From Tupaia tana (Eukaryota; Chordata; Mammalia; Scandentia; Tupaiidae), in assembly GCA_026018925.1 (NCBI GenBank), contig JAKSZU010000016.1:29416877-29480876 (forward strand): DNA of 64,000 bases, read 5' to 3'. The notes beneath the pieces were generated by a model. The model was not told the origin of the DNA, did not search any database, and was given only the letters and a program-made list of their open reading frames with translations. Position numbers and translations under genes: made by a program. This document shows, piece by piece, positions 56,428 through 64,000 of the stretch (position 1 is the stretch's first letter; the number at the start of each line of letters is the position of its first letter).

Positions 56428-56683
56428 TGGGCCAGCTGGTGGTGTGGCGGTAAAGGCAGCTGGATCCCACATGGTCAACTGAGCGATTCAAGTCCTAGAC
56501 CTGGTGGCTTGGACAACATTTTGGGTGCATTTGCATGCATGCCCTAAATCCTAAAAGGAGAAATGTAGAAGGGATTTTGCTATGACCATTCTCCATGGGA
56601 GGGTGCTTTCTTACTTTCTCTCTGTCTCATTCTGGAAAGCACATGCACCCTCTAGCAAATTTTAAAAAGAAAAAAAAAAAAAA
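56428..56683 (+). mobile_element. tRNA-derived SINE, intermediate family
   Basis: GGGCCAGCTGGTGGTGTGGCGGTAAAGGCAGC head, GCGATTCAAGTCCTAGACCTGG box B region, TTTGCATGCATGCCCTAAATCC, CATTCTCCATGGGAGGGTGC, GCACATGCACCCTCTAGCAAATTTTAAAAAG end. This is the clearest example of the '..CCCTCTAGCAAATTTT' 3' end. Confidence 0.85.
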
Positions 56684-56717
56684 AACCCACCCCCCCCCCC
56701 CCCACCACCACCACCAA
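56682..56717. repeat. Poly-A / poly-C / (CCA)n run
   Basis: A tail of about 16 A, then CCCA, a run of 15 C, then (CCA)n. A poly-G run on the other strand is unusual for a SINE tail. Confidence 0.93.
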
Positions 56718-57659
56718 ACACAGTAATGGATATGAAGAATGCCTTTGATGGGCTTATTAGTATACTATCTATGCTAAGAAAGGAATCTTTGGGTTCAAAG
56801 ATCTCAAGAGAAACTTCCAAGATTGAAAAGCAAAGAAGTAAAGGCTGAAAAAAATTAGAATATTCAGGAACTATGGGGGAATTACAAAAGGTACAAAATA
56901 CATGAAATGGAAATACCAAAAGGAGAATAAAGAAAGAAGAACAAAAGAAATACCTGAAAAGCAATAATCTCAAACTTTTTCAAATTAATGTTAGACATCA
57001 AACTATCGATACACAAAGCTCAGAGAATTCTGAGCAGTCTAAGTGCCAAAAGAGCTACACCTATGTATATAATTTCATATGAGAGAAAAACAAACAGAAA
57101 ATACTGAAAGAAGTCAGAGGAAAAAGGCTTACATATGCAAAAGCAAAGATAAATTACACTCAGCTTTTTCTCAGAAACGTTGTAAGTAAGAAGACAGTAA
57201 AGTGAAATGTTTAAAGTATTGAGAGAAAACAAACCAAAAAATCCCTTACCAACCTGGCATGAAATTATCTTTCAAAAATAAAAAACAAAGAATTTTTCAG
57301 GCAAATTAAAAATTTAGGAAATCTGTTCTAGATTTGTCTTGTAAGAAATGTTAAAAAAAAAAGAAGAAAAAGAAACCTCTTTAAAGAGAAAGAAAGTGAT
57401 ATAGGTCAGACTTTGGATCTATCTAAGTAAAAGAAAAGTGTCATCAAAAGAATAAGTAAAAATAAAATAACTATTTATTCTTCCTTATTCTTAATCTAAT
57501 AAATAATAGCTTGTCCAAAATAGTACCAGCCATGATATATTTTATTATATATGCTTGTGTGTGTATGTGTATCTCTACAAGGAGACTTTAAGTATTTTGT
57601 GGAAAATAGAAAACATCGATTTACTTTGTTGTTAATTTAAAAAAAAAAAAGGTCCATGC

Positions 57660-57871
57660 AGGGCCAGCAGGTCCTGGATCCCACATGGCTGACTCCACGA
57701 TTTGAGTCCCTACCCAGGTGGCTTAAAAAACAAGCTGAGCACATGTGCATGTGTCCAAAATCCAGACTGAGAGGAAAATGAAGGAGAAAGGAGTCCAGTG
57801 TGGCCATTTTTCATTCCCTGTCCCTTGCTAGTGAGCATACATATCCTATGGCAAAAATCTTTAAAAAAAAA
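57660..57871 (+). mobile_element. tRNA-derived SINE, intermediate family, with deleted box A region
   Basis: GGGCCAGCAG joins straight to GTCCTGGATCCCACATGGC, so the GTGGTGTGGTGGTTAAGG portion of the head is missing. Then CACGATTTGAGTCCCTAC, ACATGTGCATGTGTCCAAAATCC, ATTTTTCATTCCCTGTCCC and ACATATCCTATGGCAAAAATC. The CT tract is lost. Confidence 0.8.
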
Positions 57872-58614
57872 CCATATTTCTCATAAATATTTTGAATATA
57901 TGTATATATGTAGAGAGAGAGAGTAAATGAATGACAGAAATAATACAGAAGACATGAGGGAGGAATTAGGATTAGTTTGTTATTATAAAGTATTTTCACT
58001 ATCTGTGAAATGTCTTAGTATTACTTAAAACTAGGCTTGGATTAAATTGTAAAAGTATATTGCAAAATCTAAGACAACTACTAAAAATGTGAAAAATAAA
58101 AAATGAAAGAAGAACTAATACTCTAAGAAGGAAGAGAAAATGGAACCATATCAAATGTTCAATTAAAGGCATAAAATGGAAAAAAAGAGAATGGAAGACA
58201 AAAATGGGGAAAAAAGAACAAATAGAAAACAGTAACATATATGGTAGTTATTAATCCAAATATTTTAATAATTTTGGATATCAGTGATAAGAATTTATCA
58301 TTGAAAGCACAAGTAATAACAGTAGCTTTTTTAAAAAGACCTAATTATATGTTGTCTACAAAAAAAAACAAAACAAAACCTCTCTTTAAATATAAAGACA
58401 CAGATAGATTGAAAGTAAATAAATCAAGATATATAATGCTAATACTAACCAAAAGAAAACAGAAGTATCTATAATATATTAATTTTAGACAAAATTTACT
58501 TTAAAACAAGGAAAATACAAAAAAATAACTAGGGGCATTAGATACGCTAAAGAGGTTGGTTCCCCCAAAAGAAAGAACAATCTTTAACATGTATGTACCT
58601 AACAGAGCATCAAA

Positions 58615-58910
58615 ATACAAGATGTCTTCAAAAAGTTTATGGAAATTGTGACTTATGAAAAAAATTAATAAATTTTACAATTTTTGAACTGAACCAAACT
58701 CATATTAAGTTGTTTTAACGTATCTGGATAGGATCTAATCTGAGGCACTATTTAAGTTTGAAAAGCACCCCTATCAGAGCTCAGTGTCTGGTGTCATCAC
58801 TTACAAAGGTGTTGGGAACTTTATGGAGTGTTTGCTAAGAAGTAAAGTTTATTTTTTAAATGTTTAATCTTTTAATTCCATTTTTCCATATATGTTTGAA
58901 GTCCCCTTGT
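58615..58910. mobile_element. Mariner-like DNA element, TTCAAAAAGTTCATGG type, longer form, inside L1M
   Basis: Left AAGATGTCTTCAAAAAGTTT + ATGGAAATTG, right TTCCATTTTTCCATATATGTT + TGAAGTCCCC. Unlike its 130-150 bp relatives, it keeps about 170 bp of extra interior (ATCTGGATAGGATCTAATC, CCTATCAGAGCTCAGTGTC). It is therefore a deletion derivative at an earlier stage, and it postdates the L1. Confidence 0.65.
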
Positions 58911-59606
58911 ACGTGCAGCAAAGCCAAAAGAAATGTAAGAAGAGATATTGACTAGATGAATCCACTTTCACAGTTGAACATTTCCACACTCCTTTAATAG
59001 AAATGGACATATCTAACAATCAGTAAGGACATAGTTGAACTCAGCAACATCATCAATCAAATGGATACAATGGACTTCTATAAACTATTCAGTCCAACAA
59101 TAGAATATACATTCTTCTCAAACTCATGTGGAACATTCTCTAAGACAGACCACTTCTAAGCAATAAACACATCTTTATACATTTCAAAGACTAGAGATCA
59201 TATAATGTCTGTTCTCCTATTACAATGAATTTAAACTAGAAATCAAAAACAGAAAATTAACTGGGAAATTACAAACTACAGGGATATTGAACAACATACT
59301 TCTGAAAAACGCAAAGAAGAAATCTCAAGAGAAACAAAAATATTTTAAGCTAATTGAAAATAAAACACAACTTATCAAAATGTGTGGGACATAGTAAAAG
59401 CAGTGTATGAAGGAAATGCACAACACTGAATGCATATGTTCAAAAACAAGAAAGAGCTAAAATCAATCATCTGTTTTTACCTCAAAAACTTGGAAAAGAA
59501 TAGGAAATTAAATCCAAAGTAAGCAGAAAAAAAAAGATATATTTTAAAAACTACAGCAGAAATTGGAAACAAGAAAGCAATAAGAAATTTAATAAAAACA
59601 GAAGTT

Positions 59607-59850
59607 GGGGAACAGCAGATGACATAATGGTTTATGTTGCTGAACTCCCACACAGCCACCTGTAGTTCGAGTCCTGGATCTGGCAACATGAAACTCACCC
59701 TGGGCACATGTATGTATGTGCCCAAAATTCCGAGTGGAGAATGCAGGAGAAGAGACTGGCTATCCCCCTGGAGGGTGATTTCTTGCTTTCTGTCTCTCTC
59801 TTTCTGTCTCTCTGGTGAATGCACATGACCTACAGCAAGAAACATAACCT
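59607..59850 (+). mobile_element. tRNA-derived SINE, GCCCTATAG family
   Basis: GGGGAACAGCAGATGACATAATGGTTTATG head, TAGTTCGAGTCCTGGATCTGG, ATGTATGTATGTGCCCAAAATTC, CCCCCTGGAGGGTGATTTCTTGC, CATGACCTACAGCAAGAAAC. It is short of a clear A tail. Confidence 0.82.
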
Positions 59851-60012
59851 TCTAATACTTAGGAAAAAACAGACAATCTGAAAGCTGATAGCTACAAAAG
59901 AAATTGAATCAATGATCAATAACCATCTCAACAGAAAGTACCAGATTCACATGGGCTAATTGGTAATTTCTACAATATCAAACAATTAAGAAATAAATTA
60001 TACGAATTTTCT

Positions 60013-60225
60013 TTTTCTAAATTGCTGAGGCATATGCGCTTACTGGAGAAAGACAGAGACAGAGAAAATATCTCCTAATGGGGCATGGTCATACTACAAC
60101 CCCTTCTCCTTCATTTCTCCATCCTATTGGGATTTCACATACACCTGGTGCATTTCAGATCTCCAGGGCTGAGATTGGAACCATGGTTGGCCATGTGGGA
60201 TTCAACTTCCATGGGGCTGTCATAA
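60013..60225 (-). mobile_element. tRNA-derived SINE, intermediate family
   Basis: An 18-bp direct repeat with one mismatch, AAATTATAC[G/C]AATTTTCT, flanks it (59995-60012 and 60226-60243). GAGAAAGACAGAGACAGAG, ATGGGGCATGGTCATACTAC, CTCCTTCATTTCTCCATCC, head GAGATTGGAACCATGGTTGG + CCATGTGGGATTC. Confidence 0.85.
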
Positions 60226-62171
60226 AAATTATACCAATTTTCTACAGTCTTTTCGGAAGATAGAGGGAATATGTTCTAACTCTTTTTACAAGGCCAATAT
60301 CACCTTAATACTGAAATCAGACAAAGGCAATTATAAAAGAAAACTAGGGAACAAAATCTTGTGAACATAAAAAGTCCTCAGAAAAATATTAGCACAAAAA
60401 TTCCTGCAATATATAGAAAGAATTATCAACCAATACCAAATGGGATTTATCACAGGTATGCAATTTTTTTCAATATTTGAAAATCAATTAATGTAATCAT
60501 ATCTATGAACTAAACACACAAAAAGGCATGATTATATCAACAGATATTGAATGAGCATTTGACAAATTCCAACATGCATTCATCAAAACTTTCAGTAAAC
60601 TAGTAATATAGGGGAGCTTCTCAACTTGATAAAGAACATCTACAAAATACCTACAGCTGATATTATACTTAGTGGTGAGAAACTTAAAGCTTCCCTACTA
60701 AGATAAGGGACAACACAAAGACATCCCCATCACCATTGCTTTTCAACATAATACTAGAAATACTAACTCATTGAATAATATGAGAAAAGGAAATAAAAGT
60801 TACACAGATCATGAAGAAAAAAATAAGCTGTCTTTATTTGGAGAAGACATGATTGTCTATGTTGAAAATCTCAAAGAAACAACAAGAACGACTCCTGGAA
60901 CTAATAAGTAGTTATAGTAAGGTTGTAGGACACAAGGTTAAATAAACAAAAGTCAATCATTTTCCTATACACCAGTAATAAATGAGTGAAATTTGAAACT
61001 AAAAATGTAATACCACTTATATAAGCATTCCCTAAAATGATACTCTTACATATAAATCTAACAAAATATGAGATCTGTATGAAAAAATTTTTTAAAAAGT
61101 TGAAAGAAATAAAATAAGAACTAAAGAAATGGAGAGATGTTTCATGTTTATACATAGGAAGACACAATATTGTCAAGATGTCAGTTCTTCTCAATTTTGT
61201 CTATAGATTCAATACAATCCCAATCAAAATCCTAGAGAATTATTTTGTAAATATTGCCGAAATGATTCTAAAGTTAGTATGTGCAGGCAAAAGAACCAAA
61301 ATTGCCAACACATTATTGAAGAAGAAGAATTAAGTTGGTTAACTGACATTACAAACTTTAAGACTTAACTATAAAGCTACAGGTATCAAGAGAGTACGGT
61401 ATTGGCAAAATAAAAGACAAATAGTTAAATAAAATAGAGATAGACCCATCAAAATAGAGGTAACTGATCTTTTCAAAGGCAATACAATGGAGAAGGTATT
61501 CTTTTCAACAAATGATGTTGGATCATTTATATACCTACATACAAAAAACATGAATCTAAACACAGACTGTCACAAAACTTAAAAACAATATAGATGACAG
61601 ACCTAAACATAAAATGCAAAATTATAAAACTTCTAGAAGATAACATAGAAGGAAATCTAGGTGATCTTGGGTTTGGCAATGACTTTTTAGATAGAATAAT
61701 GATGACATAACTCATGAAAGACAAAATGGATAATCTGGATATCATTAAAATTAAAAATTTTCTGTTCTGTTAATTGCACGGTCAAGACACTAAAAACACA
61801 AGCCACAGGCTGTGAGAAAATATCTGCCATAGATACATCTCATAATAGACTATTTTCCAAAATATACATAGAACTCTTAGAACTCAACAGGAAAACAAAC
61901 GACTCAATTAAACAATGAGCCAAAGACTTTAATAGATAACTCATCAAAGAATATACGCACATGGAAAATAAGCCTCTGAAAAGATGTTCCACATCTATAT
62001 CATTAGGGAAATGAAGCTTTTTGAATGGCCAAAATCCAGAACACTGACAACGCCAAATGCTAGTGATTATGTGAAGCAACAAGAATGATCATTCTTTGCT
62101 GGTAGGAATGCAAAATGGTGCAGGCATTTTGGAATACCTTTGAAAACTTTCTTACAAAACTAAACATACTC

Positions 62172-62431
62172 GGGACCAGCAGTTAGTGTAATGGCTATGT
62201 CGCTGGACTCCCACGTAGTCGACCACGGTTCGAGTCCCGGACCTGGTGGCTTAAACTCACGCCGGGCACGTGTGTGTGCATGCCCAAGATCCCGAGAGGA
62301 GAATGGAGGAGAAGGGATTGTGGTGTGGCCATCCCCCCTGGGGGGTGATTTCTCGCTTTCTATCTCTCTGTCTCTCTGGCGAGTGCACGTGCCCTATAGC
62401 AAAAACCTCTCAAAAAAAAAAAAAAAAAAAA
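62172..62431 (+). mobile_element. Young full-length tRNA-derived SINE, near-consensus
   Basis: A perfect 16-bp repeat AAAACTAAACATACTC (62156-62171 and 62432-62447), with the L1 ORF2 homology continuing on both sides. Head GGGACCAGCAGTTAGTGTAA, CACGGTTCGAGTCCCGGACC, ACGCCGGGCACGTGTGTGTG, CCATCCCCCCTGGGGGGTGA, GCACGTGCCCTATAGCAAAA + ACCTCTC, A tail about 20. It differs from the copy at 51714-51984 at only scattered positions. Confidence 0.95.
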
Positions 62432-63397
62432 AAAACTAAACATACTCTCCCCATACAATCTACTGCACTCCTTGTTTATCCAAAGGAGTTGAAAAACTTA
62501 CATCTACACAAAAAGTTGCATGGGAATATTTATAGCAGCTTTATTCATAATTACCAAGAACAAGAAGCAACCAAGAAGACTTTCAGTAGGTAAATGGGTA
62601 AATAAACTGAAATACACCTAGACAATGGAATATGTTATAATTTGACACTAAAAAGAAATGAACTGTCAAGCTATGAAAATACATGGGGAAAACTTAAGTG
62701 CATGTTATTAAGTAAAAGAAATCAATCCCAGGGTACATACTGTATGATTCCAATAATACGACATTTTGGGACAGGCAATAACAACCAAATAACAAATAAA
62801 ACCTAATATCAGAGACAGTAAAATAGGAATAATTGGGTCAACCTGGTATTTAGTGTTTTGGGCATGATATAGCATGAAGCACACAAACTGTATCTTGCCA
62901 AAATGCTTAATGTAAAATCACCAGGAGTTCATGTCTTGGAAATATACTTCATAGGAAACAAGAGAAAGAGGAATAAGCTAAATGACACCATGAAGATGCA
63001 GCCAGTCAAATCCAGAAGGTGGGTAATTTGGCAGGACAACTTGCTTGACCTCCTTAGTGGATCAGTGTCATAAATTATGGAAAGGGGTTGGAGAATGTAG
63101 GCCGTGGTGAGAGGGAAAGATTAAAAAGAGAACTCAAAGAAGAAAAGTTGGGGTGGACACCTTGATGGTGGTGATGATTTTATCGGTGATTATGTATGGG
63201 AAAAAAATGTATCAAATTATGCTTTCTAAATATGTGCAGTGTATTGTATGTCAGTTATATTGCCATAAAACTGCTAAAGATGTCAATGATGAAAGCATTC
63301 CATAGAACTGTAGAGATGCTCATTCTAAGTTTCAGAATATCTCAGTTCTCCTTCCAAGATGGTGTTTTTCCTAAACTGTTCCTTTTCTTTTTCTTTA

Positions 63398-63648
63398 AAG
63401 AAAGATTTTAGCTATTGGGTGCATGGCTCACCAGAGGCACAGAAAGAGACAGAGAGATAGAAAGTGAGAAATCACCCCTCAGGGGGATGGCCATGCAGCA
63501 ATCCTTTTTCCTGCATTCTCCTCTAGGAATTTTGGGCATGCATGCACATGTGCTGGTGTGAGTCTTAAGTCACTGGGTCTGGGACTTGAACCATGATCGA
63601 CTACGTGAGAGTCCAGCCACGTAACCATTACACCACCTGCTGGTCACT
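63398..63648 (-). mobile_element. tRNA-derived SINE, GCCCTATAG family
   Basis: AGATTTTAGCTATTGGGTGC, GAGACAGAGAGATAGAAAG, CACCCCTCAGGGGGATGGCC, CTAGGAATTTTGGGCATGC, CTGGGACTTGAACCATGATC + GACTACGTGAGAGTCCAG, ACACCACCTGCTGGTCAC. Moderately diverged. Confidence 0.88.
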
Positions 63649-63649
63649 A

Positions 63650-64000
63650 AATAATCCATTTCATCCTTTGAAACTAAAAAACAGACAGGGGTGCTGTTCT
63701 GAGTATGTACCTCTTTTAAGCATATAACTGGAGCAGTTAATTTAGTCAAAAGGATTGTGCTAGTACTCAGGGTGTGCGAAGAATGACTGGGTTTATGGGT
63801 AGGAAGCTAAAATACACTGCCACTCTGAGATGCTCAGAATAATGCCCACTGGAAAATGGTGTGAGTTATGCTTCTGAAATGTGGATAGACTAAATTTTAT
63901 TTCAATGTGATCATCTTCTGATTTTATATTCTTCTCTTATCCTCTGTGTTCCAACAGATCGGGGCTACTGCATGTGCATGCTCAGAGGCTTCTTTGAAAA
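63650..64000. other. Unassigned DNA at the window end
   Basis: No repeat or gene recognised. Possible features may continue past the edge. Confidence 0.5.

Larger units (their letters stand above)
56185..57500 (+). pseudogene. L1M ORF1-side remnants
   Basis: Coding homology is seen only as scraps between stops: 'VDSMQEQMGNVRREMKILRK' (about 56330-56390), and after a SINE 'MKNAFDGLISILSMLRKESL' (about 56735-56795). The composition is Lys/Glu/Gln-rich and coiled-coil-like, as in L1 ORF1. It cannot be translated. Confidence 0.6.
58240..62460 (+). pseudogene. L1M ORF2 remnant, broken
   Basis: Frames are shattered, but the order of L1 ORF2 can be followed. Endonuclease-side sequence lies near 58240-59450 ('KKIKTQ..'-like Lys-rich text, 'CACATGTGGAACATTCTC'-type DNA at 59126-59141). 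The reverse transcriptase part lies near 60270-60870, for example AAATACCTACAGCTGATATT + ATACTTAGTGG (60645-60674). C-terminal text is at 61200-62160, with TCCCAATCAAAATCCTAG near 61220 and TGGTGCAGGCATTTTGGAAT near 62117. Stops occur every few dozen codons. Confidence 0.75.
55140..63285 (+). mobile_element. Nearly full-length ancient L1 (L1M type), broken by insertions
   Basis: 5' UTR-like sequence at 55140-55900 (GGAGCTTGACCAAATTTTCAC, CCTAGAACATCTGGCATTGA). ORF1-side sequence at 56185-57000 (peptide 'VDSMQEQMGNVRREMKILRK' near 56330). An inter-ORF or ORF2-leading region at 57000-58240. ORF2 at 58240-62460 and a 3' UTR to about 63285 (GGGTAATTTGGCAGGACAAC, ATGTCAGTTATATTGCCATA). The span of 8.1 kb minus roughly 1.7 kb of inserted elements leaves about 6.4 kb, the expected L1 length. 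All frames are destroyed. Confidence 0.85.

Overview
The window reads as intergenic or deep intronic DNA of a placental mammal. I find no protein-coding gene, no convincing exon, and no tRNA, rRNA or other functional RNA gene. The open reading frames are short and most fall inside repeats. The mammalian assignment rests on MIR and L2 pieces, MER5/Charlie-type hAT remnants, a MaLR LTR, two L1 classes and an RPL6 processed pseudogene. The lineage is suggested by some 37 copies of tRNA-derived SINEs. Their 5' head carries box A/B-like motifs, their middle is rich in GTGTGTGCATGCCCAA-like sequence, and the youngest end in GCCCTATAGCAAAAACCTCTC plus poly(A). My best guess is a colugo (Dermoptera, CYN-type SINEs), but I could not compare with a library, so this is inference.

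Layout. 1-1050: end of an old L1 with a SINE and an AT microsatellite. 1050-11000: mostly unassigned AT-rich DNA with scattered SINEs and a hAT MITE. 11015-11450: 5' end of an old L1. 12-18 kb: SINEs and two kinds of mariner-like palindromic elements. 18.7-23 kb: mostly unassigned. 23.7-24.8 kb: an L2 on the minus strand. 25-30 kb: mostly unassigned. 30.1-32.3 kb: MER5-like and MIR pieces, then a pile-up of minus-strand SINEs including a SINE within a SINE. 32.3-43 kb: unassigned sequence, an L2, a MaLR LTR, microsatellites and SINEs. 43.65-45.38 kb: a younger, 5'-truncated L1 with a perfect 17-bp target duplication. 45.5-46.7 kb: nested SINEs, a long TA/CA array and an RPL6 processed pseudogene. 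49.5-51.4 kb: a hAT remnant, mariner-like MITEs and an LTR-like element. 51.7-54.4 kb: four SINEs. 55.1-63.3 kb: an almost complete ancient L1 broken by six SINEs and one DNA transposon.

Nothing here acts as a pathway. The interest lies in the layering of elements. Old MIR/L2/L1M sequence was hit by DNA transposons and by several waves of SINEs, and the youngest SINEs keep CpGs and clear target duplications. I found no evidence of a new functional system.
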